Shown piece by piece: positions 30,594 through 37,786 of a stretch of DNA of 43,065 bases. Position 1 is the first letter of the stretch, and every line of letters starts with the position of its first letter. Under the pieces are notes generated by a model. It ran no database searches, was not told the DNA's origin, and worked only from the letters and a program-made list of their open reading frames with translations. The position numbers and the translations under genes are program-made. This DNA is from JAFCCL01 sp041645325 (GTDB lineage Archaea > Iainarchaeota > Iainarchaeia > Iainarchaeales > GCA-2688035), in the NCBI GenBank assembly GCA_041645325.1, contig JBAZQI010000006.1, positions 1-43,065 on the forward strand. The letters run 5' to 3'.

Positions 30594-31301
30594 ATGTTGG
30601 AAAAGCTGAAGCAGGAAGTTTGTTCCGGGAACAAGGAATTGCCAAGAAATGGCCTGGTGATTTTGACTTGGGGCAATTTGAGCGCAATTGATTCTGGAAA
30701 AAAAATAGTTGCAATCAAGCCAAGCGGGGTTTCTTTTGAGGAAATGGTGCCGGAAGACATTGTCCTGCTTGATTTGTCGGGAAAGGTCATTGAAGGAGAA
30801 AAGCGGCCGAGTTCAGACACTCCAACCCACCTGGAAATTTACAGGAAATTTCCGGAAATAAAATCCATAGTGCACACGCATTCGGTTTTTGCGACCGCTT
30901 TTGCACAGGCTGAAAAAGAGATAGAGTGCCTGGGCACAACGCATGCGGATTGTTTTTACGGCAATGTCCCTGTCACAAGAAAACTTACGGAAGGAGAAAC
31001 GCTGGCTGATTATGAAAAAAACACGGGAAAAGTTATTGTGGAATGCTTCATTAAAAACAAAATTCAGCCTTTGGATGTGCCAGCCTGCCTGGTTGCATGC
31101 CACGGCCCGTTTGTTTTTGGCGATTCTGTCGGCAATGCCGTCAAAAACGCTGTTACGCTTGAGCAAGTCGCAAGAATAAATGTTGAAACAAAAAAAATTA
31201 ACGGCAACGTCAGGCAGATTGACTCTTTTTTGCTTGAAAAGCATTTTAAAAGAAAGCACGGGAAAAACGCTTACTACGGCCAGCCAAAAGAAAAAGATTA
31301 G
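30594..31301 (+). CDS. araD: AraD-like L-ribulose-5-phosphate 4-epimerase / class II aldolase
   Basis: About 235 residues from MLEKLKQEV, preceded by a GAGGTTG ribosome binding site. AraD features: LTWGNLSAID, IKPSGVSFEEM, SSDTPTHLEIYRKFPEIKSIVHTHS (Glu region and HTH zinc pair), FATAFAQ, TTHADCFYGNVP, and ACHGPFVFG. The last third (KNAVTLEQVARI, then KHFKRKHGKNAYYGQ) is the AraD C-terminal pattern. It should interconvert L-ribulose-5-P and D-xylulose-5-P. Only 27 bases separate it from tRNA-Ser(GGA), with no TATA between, so it may be read through from the tRNA promoter. Confidence 0.9.
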   Translation: MLEKLKQEVCSGNKELPRNGLVILTWGNLSAIDSGKKIVAIKPSGVSFEEMVPEDIVLLDLSGKVIEGEKRPSSDTPTHLEIYRKFPEIKSIVHTHSVFATAFAQAEKEIECLGTTHADCFYGNVPVTRKLTEGETLADYEKNTGKVIVECFIKNKIQPLDVPACLVACHGPFVFGDSVGNAVKNAVTLEQVARINVETKKINGNVRQIDSFLLEKHFKRKHGKNAYYGQPKEKD

Positions 31302-31310
31302 GTGATTTGT

Positions 31311-31991
31311 ATGGCAGAAAGCAAAAAAGATTCTGGGAAAATTGTTGTTTCAAAGGACGGGCCTTACCTGGTTTTTGGTGGCTTGCCTTTGGCAAGGGAT
31401 ATTGCCGTGCCTGACAGCGAAGGGCATCCTGTCAAATGGGCAAAAGGCAAAAGTTACCAAGTTAAGGGGACTTATGCCCTTTGCCGTTGCGGCCAGTCCG
31501 AAAATAAGCCTTATTGCGATGGCATGCACGCGAAAACAGGCTTTGACGGCACTGAAACAGCAAGCAGGGAAGAATATCAGAAACAGGCAGGGGAAATCCG
31601 CGGGCCTGGCTTTGTTTTGACTGATGTGCCTGAACTGTGTGCAGGAGCAGGCTTTTGCCACAGCAAGGAAGGCAGTACCTGGGACCTTACAAAGGCTTCA
31701 AATGACCCCAAAGCAAAAAAAATTGCAATCCGACAGGCATGCGATTGCCCTTCAGGGCGGCTGGTGGCTTATGAAAAGAATACAGGCAAGTCGATTGAGC
31801 CAGGGTTTGAACAGTCAATCAGCCAGACAAAATGGCAGGGCGAGAAATTCCTTGGTCCGTTCTGGGTAAAAGGCGGCGTGCAAATAGAATCGCAGGACGG
31901 CAGGAAATACGAAACAAGAAACCGCGTTACATTGTGTCACTGCGGCAAATCTGGAAACAAGCCGTTTTGCGACGGCAGCCACATGCAATAG
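31311..31991 (+). CDS. CDGSH iron-sulfur domain protein with two CDGSH motifs
   Basis: About 226 residues. Two CDGSH-type [2Fe-2S] sites: CRCGQSENKPYCDGMH and CHCGKSGNKPFCDGSH, each C-x-C-x(2)-S-x3-P-x-CDG-x-H. Between them lies a segment with CAGAGFCHSKEGSTWDL and ACDCPSGRLVAYE, the pattern of the divergent iron-binding domain that often accompanies CDGSH in prokaryotes. Likely an electron-transfer or redox-sensing protein. The ATG is nine bases after the araD stop with a GGTGA site, so both are in one operon. Confidence 0.9.
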   Translation: MAESKKDSGKIVVSKDGPYLVFGGLPLARDIAVPDSEGHPVKWAKGKSYQVKGTYALCRCGQSENKPYCDGMHAKTGFDGTETASREEYQKQAGEIRGPGFVLTDVPELCAGAGFCHSKEGSTWDLTKASNDPKAKKIAIRQACDCPSGRLVAYEKNTGKSIEPGFEQSISQTKWQGEKFLGPFWVKGGVQIESQDGRKYETRNRVTLCHCGKSGNKPFCDGSHMQ

Positions 31992-32035
31992 GCCAATGTT
32001 CTGCAAAAAAGGGCTTGAACTGATTGGTTATTATT

Positions 32036-32052
32036 TCGTCCCCCGCAATAAA
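32036..32052 (+). repeat. tRNA-Ser(GGA) 3'-end direct repeat, copy 2
   Basis: TCGTCCCCCGCAATAAA matches the tRNA-Ser(GGA) 3' end at 16 of 17 positions. It lies directly downstream of the araD-CDGSH pair and just before the dedA-like gene. Confidence 0.55.
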
Positions 32053-32080
32053 ATTTATCTGAAATTAACGGTGCTTGAAA

Positions 32081-32743
32081 ATGATTTGGGAAATTCTTAA
32101 TCAGGGCATTGCTTTCTGGCTGCAGTTCATTGCCTCCTGGGGCTATGCAGGCATATTTGCACTGATGGCAATTGAAAGCTCGTTCATCCCTTTTCCAAGC
32201 GAAGCTGTCCTGATTCCGGCTGGAATGCTTGCTTCCGAAGGCCAGATGTCAATCCCGCTGATACTCCTGGCTTCGGTTTTGGGCTCCCTTGCAGGCGCAC
32301 TGGTAAATTATTTCCTTGCGCTCTATCTGGGAAGGGCATTGGCTGAAAAACTGGTGCAAAAATACGGGAAGTTTTTCCTGATTAGCAAGGAAAGCCTGGA
32401 AAAAGCCGACAAGTTCTTTGAAAAATCTGGGAACATAACAACCTTTGTCGGCAGGCTGATTCCTGTTGTGCGCCAGCTGATTTCCCTGCCGGCTGGCTTT
32501 GCAAGAATGAACCTTGCAAAATTCTGCCTATTCACCTGCCTTGGGGCAGGCCTCTGGAGCCTTATTCTCATTCTCCTCGGCTATTTCGTGGGAGAAAACT
32601 ACACAGCAATAGAAGAAAACATCAATCTTCTTTTGATAGCAGGCTCTGCAATAATACTTGTTGCCTATTTCTGGCTTAAACGCATAAAGCGCAAAAGCAA
32701 AAAAAGCATTCCTTCCGGCAAATGGCCAGATTCAGGCAAATAG
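32081..32743 (+). CDS. DedA/SNARE-associated (VTT) family membrane protein
   Basis: About 220 residues, several hydrophobic segments. DedA family signatures: ALMAIESSFIPFPSEAVLIPAGMLAS, GALVNYFLALYLGR, and FVGRLIPVVRQLISLPAGFARMNLAKF with the conserved Arg/Pro pair and the re-entrant loop. DedA proteins include undecaprenyl-phosphate and other lipid flippases. The ATG at 32081 is preferred to an in-frame TTG two codons earlier. The basic tail is Lys/Arg rich and cytoplasmic. Confidence 0.92.
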   Translation: MIWEILNQGIAFWLQFIASWGYAGIFALMAIESSFIPFPSEAVLIPAGMLASEGQMSIPLILLASVLGSLAGALVNYFLALYLGRALAEKLVQKYGKFFLISKESLEKADKFFEKSGNITTFVGRLIPVVRQLISLPAGFARMNLAKFCLFTCLGAGLWSLILILLGYFVGENYTAIEENINLLLIAGSAIILVAYFWLKRIKRKSKKSIPSGKWPDSGK

Positions 32744-32767
32744 CCCTTTTGTTTCAATTCCAAATTA

Positions 32768-33028
32768 TCAGGCTCTTCTTGTTATCTGTACTAGGCCATT
32801 ATTGTACTGTACCGCAAAAAAGCCGAAGTCAAACGAGAATAAATCAATGTTACGAACCCATCTCCTGTCCCTCATTTGGTGAAGCGTCTTTTGTAGTTGT
32901 TCAATTTCATTTGGAGGGATGCCTTTTCCCATGGCTGCGGTGGCAATAGCACTGTTTATTTCATTCCTGTTTGGCTTATTGGGCCTACTCTCCGGCCGCT
33001 TAAAACGCCGATCAAAACTTGCAGGCAT
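32768..33028 (-). CDS. Possible small basic protein, unknown
   Basis: 86 residues beginning MPASFDRRFKRP. On the minus strand ATATTTTTAAAAAG lies about 28 bases before this ATG, a good archaeal promoter position, which is the main reason to keep it. The N-terminus is basic, followed by GKGIPPNEIEQLQKTLHQM and a hydrophobic beta-like end (FGFFAVQYNNGLVQI). No family recognised. A hydrophobic frame on the opposite strand (32919-33131) overlaps it and is less convincing. The rest of 32744-33237 is terminator and hairpin DNA. Confidence 0.4.
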   Translation of the reverse strand: MPASFDRRFKRPESRPNKPNRNEINSAIATAAMGKGIPPNEIEQLQKTLHQMRDRRWVRNIDLFSFDFGFFAVQYNNGLVQITRRA

Positions 33029-33083
33029 AACAACGGATAATTGCAATCTTTTTAAAAATATTGCCAAAAGCTGGCTTTTTTTT

Positions 33084-33126
33084 AAAAAAAATAAAAAAAG
33101 TCAGGCGCTTCTTTTTGAAACGCCTG
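33084..33126 (-). terminator. Intrinsic-type terminator of the SIMPL-domain gene
   Basis: On the minus strand CAGGCG pairs with CGCCTG around a 13-base loop and is followed by ACTTTTTTTATTTTTTT. It is positioned after a long 3' UTR that begins at 33237 and contains four hairpins. Confidence 0.75.
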
Positions 33127-33129
33127 TTT

Positions 33130-33249
33130 GAAATCCAAGCAAAACCAATGGTTTTGCGACTGAGCGAACCTAAAGGTTCGCGAGGCACGAAAAGCAATGG
33201 CTTTTCTATGGGCAAGAAAAGCTTCTGCTTTTCTATGTCATTGGATTTC
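33130..33249. repeat. Array of four hairpins closed by a 9-bp outer stem
   Basis: GAAATCCAA (33130-33138) pairs with TTGGATTTC (33241-33249). Inside, in order: GCAAAACC/GGTTTTGC, GCGAACC/GGTTCGC, GAAAAGC/GCTTTTC, AGAAAAGC/GCTTTTCT, each with a 3-4 base loop and short spacers. The right outer arm lies within the last codons and stop region of the SIMPL gene. It resembles the hairpin arrays inside the tRNA introns. Confidence 0.85.
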
Positions 33250-34104
33250 GAATTGCACGCTTACTGTTGCGTTGAATTCTATGTCGCCCGGTGAAATCGG
33301 GGTTGGTGCGCTTGCGGCTTCGCCCGCCGCGTCCATTGCATATGATTTGGCATAGTATGGCGTGGCATAGCTTGAGTTTTCACTTGCGCTGTAAACCGTT
33401 CCGACGCTAATGCCAAGGCCGGTCGCAATGCTCTGTGCCTTTGCGCGTGCATTTGCCGACGCTTCCTGCAATGCCAGCGTTCTAAGCTCTGCTTCTGTTT
33501 CTTTTGTCAGGGCAAAGCTTACCCCGCTGATGCTGTTTGCGCCAGCCTGAACGGCTACATCAATGACTCCGCCTACCTTGCTCAAGTCGCGAACAGTTGC
33601 CTGAATGCTGTTGGTTGTCCTGTAGCCTAATGACTCTGACTTGCGCGTGTTTTCGTTCCACTGGAACTCTTCGTAAACGCTGTAGGATGCTGTTTCAATG
33701 TCCTTTTCGTCAAGTCCTGCGTTCTTCAGGGCTTCCATTACCTTGGCTGCGAGCACAGCATTGTCGCTCTGGCTTTTGCTTGCGCTTTTGTCAAGAGTTT
33801 GAATGCTAAGCGTCACGTAGGCAAGCTCAGGGCTTGCTGTTTTCGTAATCGTTCCGGACACCGAAATCAGCCTTATCTTGTTTCCGGATTCGTCTTCCGC
33901 AAAGCTAAGCACGCCGTCGTCAAAGCTTGCCGGGGCGCCCTCACTTTGGGCATTGCTTGACTTTTGCATATAGCCAGGCAACTGCACTGTAACAGGGCCC
34001 TGCTCTGCCGGCCCAAGATTCATTGCAACGAACCCAATGCCAGCCACGACAATCAATGCTGCCACAATAAGCGAAACCGGCAAAATCCACTTGTTTTCAC
34101 TCAT
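33238..34104 (-). CDS. SIMPL-domain (DUF541) membrane-anchored protein
   Basis: 288 residues from MSENKWILP, with a GGAGGTG site upstream. One N-terminal membrane segment (WILPVSLIVAALIVVAGIGFVAM), then a SIMPL/DUF541 domain: ISVSGTITKTASPELAYVTLSIQTLDKSA, IETASYSVYEEFQW, GYRTTNSIQATVRDLSKVG and ISGVSFALTKETEAELRTLALQEASANARAKAQSIATGLG, the classic motif. These proteins are exported and form oligomeric rings in some bacteria; function poorly known. A longer reading frame starting at 34254 runs through hairpin repeats and is rejected. Confidence 0.92.
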   Translation of the reverse strand: MSENKWILPVSLIVAALIVVAGIGFVAMNLGPAEQGPVTVQLPGYMQKSSNAQSEGAPASFDDGVLSFAEDESGNKIRLISVSGTITKTASPELAYVTLSIQTLDKSASKSQSDNAVLAAKVMEALKNAGLDEKDIETASYSVYEEFQWNENTRKSESLGYRTTNSIQATVRDLSKVGGVIDVAVQAGANSISGVSFALTKETEAELRTLALQEASANARAKAQSIATGLGISVGTVYSASENSSYATPYYAKSYAMDAAGEAASAPTPISPGDIEFNATVSVQFEIQ

Positions 34105-34186
34105 ATAAACATTACACCTCCATGACACAAAGAAGTGTAAACCATACTTAAAATCTTTGTTTTTTGTCAGGCAAAAGCCTTTTTGC

Positions 34187-34309
34187 TCACGCAAAAAGCC
34201 TTGGGAAAATTTGCTTCGCAAAAGCCTTTTTCCTTCACGCCCTGTTGGGTGCAAGCAGGAAAAAGCCTTGGGAAAGCCTTTCTTTCTGATGAAAGAAAGC
34301 CTTGGGAAA
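34187..34309 (+). repeat. Three tandem GCC-hairpin-CCTTGGGAAA units
   Basis: Unit 1 (34187-34208): stem CTTTTTGC/GCAAAAAG. Unit 2 (34224-34275): stem CTTTTTCCT/AGGAAAAAG with a 22-base loop. Unit 3 (34276-34309): stem CTTTCTTTC/GAAAGAAAG. All end CCTTGGGAAA, but each stem differs. A weaker relative with CCCGCGAAGCG and TTTTTCGC follows to 34350. Unit 2 plus flanks (34222-34277) recurs exactly, inverted, at 37256-37311. Apart from TATA-like runs no gene is seen in 34105-34505. Confidence 0.9.
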
Positions 34310-34505
34310 GAAAACCTTTTTTCCCGCGAAGCGTTTTTCGCAAAGCTTTTTGCTAGTCCTAATGCCTCAAAAAACCCTTTAAATGCCTTTAATTAGGCTT
34401 AAAAACCGTATTTTACAACAGTAATTATCGGAAGTGGGAGTTAAAGGAAAGCCTTTTTTTTAATTGCCTGGGCATTGCCAGGAACTTTTTAGCGGAGCGG
34501 TTAGT

Positions 34506-35921
34506 TTGCCAGAGTTCACACCAAAAGACTTCAAAATTGTGGCCAAAATCCTTTCAAAGGTATTCAGCGCCATTGGCTTTGCAATAATACTGCCAATGCT
34601 GGTGGCAATGTGCTATGGGGAAACAGGCTATGTTGTGCTTTTTGCCGAAATGGCCATAGGCCTCATAGTGTTTTGCTCGGCGGCAAACTTTTTCATTGGG
34701 AATGCAGAGCCAAAGCTCAAGCACGGCATTGTCGCCATTGCGCTTGCCTGGATTATAATAGGCCTTGTTTCAAGCCTGCCATTCATGGCATATGGCATGA
34801 ACTTTGTCGACTCTTTTTTTGAAAGCGTTTCAGGCTGGACAGGCACAGGCCTTACAATGGTCCAAATGCCGGAAAGCCTGCCGTTTGCACTCAACTTCTG
34901 GAGGGGCTTTATCCAATGGGTAGGCGGATTCGGAATAATCATCCTTGCGTTGCTCATTCTTGAAAAGCCCCGCGTTGCAAGAAGCCTTTTGGCTGCCGAA
35001 GGCAGGTCAGAGGACTTTTACCTTAATGCGGTTACGATAGCAAGGGCAATTGCCGGCATATACTTCCTGTATACTGCCCTTGGCATTATCGGGTTCATGC
35101 TGGTAGGCATGAATCTTTTTGATGCAGTGGTGCACACCTTTACAACGCTTGCAACAGGCGGTTACAGCACGAACTCGGTCGGATTGGGCTTCTTTGGGCG
35201 CGGTGCAATGATAGTGGGAATCCTGCTGATGTGCGCCGGCGGCATAAACTATGTGAGCCACAGGGCATTGCTGAAAAGGCGCTTTCGGGATTTTGCCTCA
35301 AACTCGGAAATAAGATTTTTCTTCGGCATAATCATTCTTGCAATGCTGCTTGTTTCCGTAAACATGATTCTCCTGAATAACTTTGAGCCGCTTAACCAGC
35401 TATTCTACATTGTTTCCGCACTGACAGGAACCGGCGCCACGACTTTTTTCCAAGTCACAAGCTTTGGCGACGCCACAATTTTCATTCTCATCCTGCTCAT
35501 GATTTTCGGCGCCTGCTACGGCTCGACAACAGGGGCGCTCAAGCTTTGGAGAATAATCCTCGTGCTCAAAATCTTTGAAAGGGAAATCAGGAAAATTTTC
35601 CTTCCACAGGGCGCAATAACCCCGCTTAAATCCCATGGAACCTGCATTGACGATGAAAAAGCCCTCAATGTGATAGCATACATTTGCCTTTACCTCTTGG
35701 TTCTTGCAGGCGGTTCAATAGTGTTCATGTTCTTCGGCTTTGGCCTGGTGGATTCAGTGTTTACCGTCGCCTCTGCACAGGGAAACGTCGGCCTGAGCAC
35801 AATCGGCGGCGAAGGCTGGTTTTTAATGAATCCTCTTTTAAAAATCTTGCTTTCAGTGCATATGTTGGTAGGAAGGATAGAAATACTGCCTTTCTTTGTG
35901 CTGATAAAAGCATTGAAATGA
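34506..35921 (+). CDS. trkH: TrkH-type potassium uptake channel subunit
   Basis: About 471 residues from a TTG at 34506 (MPEFTPKDFKIV), preceded by a GGAGCGG site; the open frame extends 14 codons further. It shows the four-fold K+-channel-like repeat with selectivity-filter segments SGWTGTGLT, TTLATGGYSTNS, SALTGTGATT and ASAQGNVGLST, and the TrkH signatures FIQWVGGFGIIIL and LMIFGACYGSTTGALKLWR. TrkH forms a dimeric K+ channel gated by a TrkA ring, encoded 17 bases downstream. The ~100-base leader after a TATA-like GCTTAAAAACC contains a small CCTGG/CCAGG hairpin. Confidence 0.95.
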   Translation: MPEFTPKDFKIVAKILSKVFSAIGFAIILPMLVAMCYGETGYVVLFAEMAIGLIVFCSAANFFIGNAEPKLKHGIVAIALAWIIIGLVSSLPFMAYGMNFVDSFFESVSGWTGTGLTMVQMPESLPFALNFWRGFIQWVGGFGIIILALLILEKPRVARSLLAAEGRSEDFYLNAVTIARAIAGIYFLYTALGIIGFMLVGMNLFDAVVHTFTTLATGGYSTNSVGLGFFGRGAMIVGILLMCAGGINYVSHRALLKRRFRDFASNSEIRFFFGIIILAMLLVSVNMILLNNFEPLNQLFYIVSALTGTGATTFFQVTSFGDATIFILILLMIFGACYGSTTGALKLWRIILVLKIFEREIRKIFLPQGAITPLKSHGTCIDDEKALNVIAYICLYLLVLAGGSIVFMFFGFGLVDSVFTVASAQGNVGLSTIGGEGWFLMNPLLKILLSVHMLVGRIEILPFFVLIKALK

Positions 35922-35938
35922 TGCGGGCGTGAAAAACA

Positions 35939-36619
35939 ATGTACGGCATAATACTCGGCGGAAGCGATTTTGCCTCAGACCTTGCGAAATTTATCCAGGC
36001 AAGGGAGGGCTCAAAAATAGTCCTTGTCCTGAAAGAAAAAGAGCAGGCAATAGAGGCAAGCGAGTCAATGGGCGCAATAGTGGTCAATGCCGATGCATCG
36101 GACCCAAAGACCCTTGACGAGCTTGAGCTTGAGGCATGTGACGTCTTTGTTGCGGCAACGCCAAGCGAGCAGACAAACGTGCTTGCCGCGCTCTACGCAA
36201 AAAACAAGGGCGCAAAGCGCATTTTTGTCAAGGTTGAATCCATTGAAACAAAAAGGCTCATGAAAAAGCTTGATGTTGCACTAATTGACACAGAGGAAGT
36301 TGCGGCAAGGGCAATAGAGCTGATGATAAGCATGCCCGCGGTAAGCGAGCTTGTGAACACAGGCGTAGGCATGTTTGACCTGTTTGAAATACAGGCAAGT
36401 GCCACAAAAACTGTCGGAAGGCCGGTATCTGAAATACAGGAAGAGGAATTTGCCTGCCTTGCAACCTACAGGGACGGCGAGTACTCGTTTGACAAGGACC
36501 AGGCAATTGAAGAAGACCACATACTCATAATGCTGACAAAATCAGGCAAGGGAAAAGAAACCACAAAAAAGCTCAAGGCAAAAAACTGGCAGGCTCAAAA
36601 AAACGGAAAAAGCGATTAA
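35939..36619 (+). CDS. trkA: TrkA-type potassium channel gating subunit
   Basis: 226 residues: a TrkA-N Rossmann domain (MYGIILGGSDFASDLAKFIQ, LKEKEQAIEAS, IVVNADASDPKTLDELELE, DVFVAATPSEQTNVLAALYA) followed by a TrkA-C domain (KTVGRPVSEIQEEEFACLATYRDGEY, EEDHILIMLTK). A single RCK-like copy, half the length of E. coli TrkA, as usual in many archaea. It binds NAD(H) or ATP/ADP to gate TrkH. The glycine loop reads GGSDFA rather than the usual GxGxxG, so nucleotide binding may be altered. Confidence 0.94.
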   Translation: MYGIILGGSDFASDLAKFIQAREGSKIVLVLKEKEQAIEASESMGAIVVNADASDPKTLDELELEACDVFVAATPSEQTNVLAALYAKNKGAKRIFVKVESIETKRLMKKLDVALIDTEEVAARAIELMISMPAVSELVNTGVGMFDLFEIQASATKTVGRPVSEIQEEEFACLATYRDGEYSFDKDQAIEEDHILIMLTKSGKGKETTKKLKAKNWQAQKNGKSD

Positions 36620-36623
36620 TGCC

Positions 36624-37325
36624 TCATTTCAGGATTTTGCCTGTTTCCAAAAACCACAGGTATAAGTCAAGCTCTGCAAGGCTCATTCCAAGCCTTTTTG
36701 CAAGCCTTTTGAGAATGCTTTCTATTTCAAGATACCTTTTTGGCGTCATTGCCTTCGGCTTTTCAATGAGCTTTTCCTTAACCAGCAAATCCACTATGTG
36801 AAAGTCTATTATTGCAACGTTTTCAAAGCCAATGTTGCGCATGAAATGGCTCGCCTCCTTCAGGCCAAGGCCCTTCACGTTTTCCGCAAGCCATTGCCGC
36901 AAATCAGTTTCATTTTCAAAAGAAGAAATCCTTTGCTTCAATTGCCCCAAATGCCTTCTTGAATCGCAAATATAAGCCGCCCTGTTTGGGTAGCGATAAC
37001 CCAAAGACCTGAGCCTTTGCTCCAACTCTTTTTCAGGCAATTCAATGAAACCATTGCAAACCTTTTCCTGTATCACAATGCTTTTTGCGGCATCAAAGTT
37101 TGCCGTCAGAGTGCAAAAGCACAGCTCACTGTAAAGCTCGCTGCAGCCCTTTTTCCCAAGCGCCTTGAATTCGGCAAGCCGGCGGTCAACAAGACTTTTT
37201 ACAGACCCGTCCTTTTTAAGAGCCTCAACCCTTGCAAGCAGTGCAACGGCACTGCGCTTTCCCAAGGCTTTTTCCTGCTTGCACCCAACAGGGCGTGAAG
37301 GAAAAAGGCTTACAAGCGCCTTCAT
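36624..37325 (-). CDS. ogg: Archaeal 8-oxoguanine DNA glycosylase/lyase (Ogg2-like) with a repeat-encoded N-terminus
   Basis: HhH-GPD superfamily enzyme that removes 8-oxoguanine and cuts the strand. Motifs: LRSLGYRYPNRAAYI, ENVKGLGLKEASHFMRNIGF with the hairpin-helix-hairpin Lys, AIIDFHIVDLL with the catalytic Asp, and the conserved C-terminal LDLYLWFLETGKI. The family-like sequence begins near ALLARVEALKKDG. The first ~20 residues of the open frame (from VSLFPSRPVGCKQEKALGK) are encoded by a 56-bp copy of the intergenic hairpin repeat, in frame. Either the repeat inserted into the 5' coding region and is translated, or translation starts downstream at a non-ATG codon. Confidence 0.88.
   Translation of the reverse strand: MKALVSLFPSRPVGCKQEKALGKRSAVALLARVEALKKDGSVKSLVDRRLAEFKALGKKGCSELYSELCFCTLTANFDAAKSIVIQEKVCNGFIELPEKELEQRLRSLGYRYPNRAAYICDSRRHLGQLKQRISSFENETDLRQWLAENVKGLGLKEASHFMRNIGFENVAIIDFHIVDLLVKEKLIEKPKAMTPKRYLEIESILKRLAKRLGMSLAELDLYLWFLETGKILK
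37256..37311 (-). repeat. Exact inverted copy of hairpin-repeat unit 2, inside the ogg frame
   Basis: All 56 bases equal the reverse complement of 34222-34277, about 3 kb away. The match ends abruptly on both sides, as expected for a mobile or recently copied element. Confidence 0.93.
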
Positions 37326-37405
37326 AAAAAAAGAAACTGGGGAAAAGGCATTAATAGCCTTTCCCCTTCTTTGTGCTGCGGCCTAAATTTTGGCTTTGCC
37401 TTTAT

Positions 37406-37786
37406 TCAGCTTTTCCACAGCCCGTGCAGGTTGCAATGTTCCCTTGCCGAAATGCTTTTGGCCTTTATGCAGAATTCCGCCTCCGGCCTGTCGCCTGGCT
37501 TCAGGAACTTCCTGTAGGAAACGCCGTCCGCAACCAGTTCAATCCACTCAATGAAATGCGCCGCTTCCATGGGATGCGGCACAGAGCCAACCATCACCTT
37601 AACGCCTGTTTTTGTTTTCTCTATAACAGGAACATGCTTTTCCCTGCTTGCATCCACAGTGTTTTCCACAAGCAATTCCATTGGCTTGCCACAGCAAACA
37701 AGCTCGCCGCCGCCAACACGCAACACTTCAACCATGTTCCCGCAGACGCTGCACTTGTAGACCTGTCCGATTTTTTCAACAGCCAT
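37406..37786 (-). CDS. dfx: Desulfoferrodoxin (superoxide reductase with Dx domain)
   Basis: 126 residues from MAVEKIGQVYKC. N-terminal desulforedoxin domain: CSVCGN and LVCCGKPM bind one iron with four Cys. C-terminal superoxide reductase: EKHVPVIEK (His), HPMEAAHFIEWIEL (two His) and CNLHGLW (Cys and His), the His4Cys iron site. It reduces superoxide to peroxide using rubredoxin-like electron donors. The ATG shares one base with the rubrerythrin stop (TGATG), so the two oxidative-stress enzymes are co-translated. Earlier in-frame ATGs lie within rubrerythrin and are rejected. Confidence 0.95.
   Translation of the reverse strand: MAVEKIGQVYKCSVCGNMVEVLRVGGGELVCCGKPMELLVENTVDASREKHVPVIEKTKTGVKVMVGSVPHPMEAAHFIEWIELVADGVSYRKFLKPGDRPEAEFCIKAKSISAREHCNLHGLWKS

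Noticed and set aside
32919..33131. Hydrophobic 70-codon plus-strand frame after dedA
   Set aside because: No promoter or ribosome binding site, and it runs into the minus-strand terminator hairpin; the opposite small ORF has a TATA box.
34105..34254. N-terminal extension of the SIMPL protein
   Set aside because: It is translated hairpin repeat; a GGAGGTG site precedes the ATG at 34104.
34187..34309. CRISPR array
   Set aside because: Units are tandem hairpins with variable stems and no regular spacers; no cas genes are present in the window.
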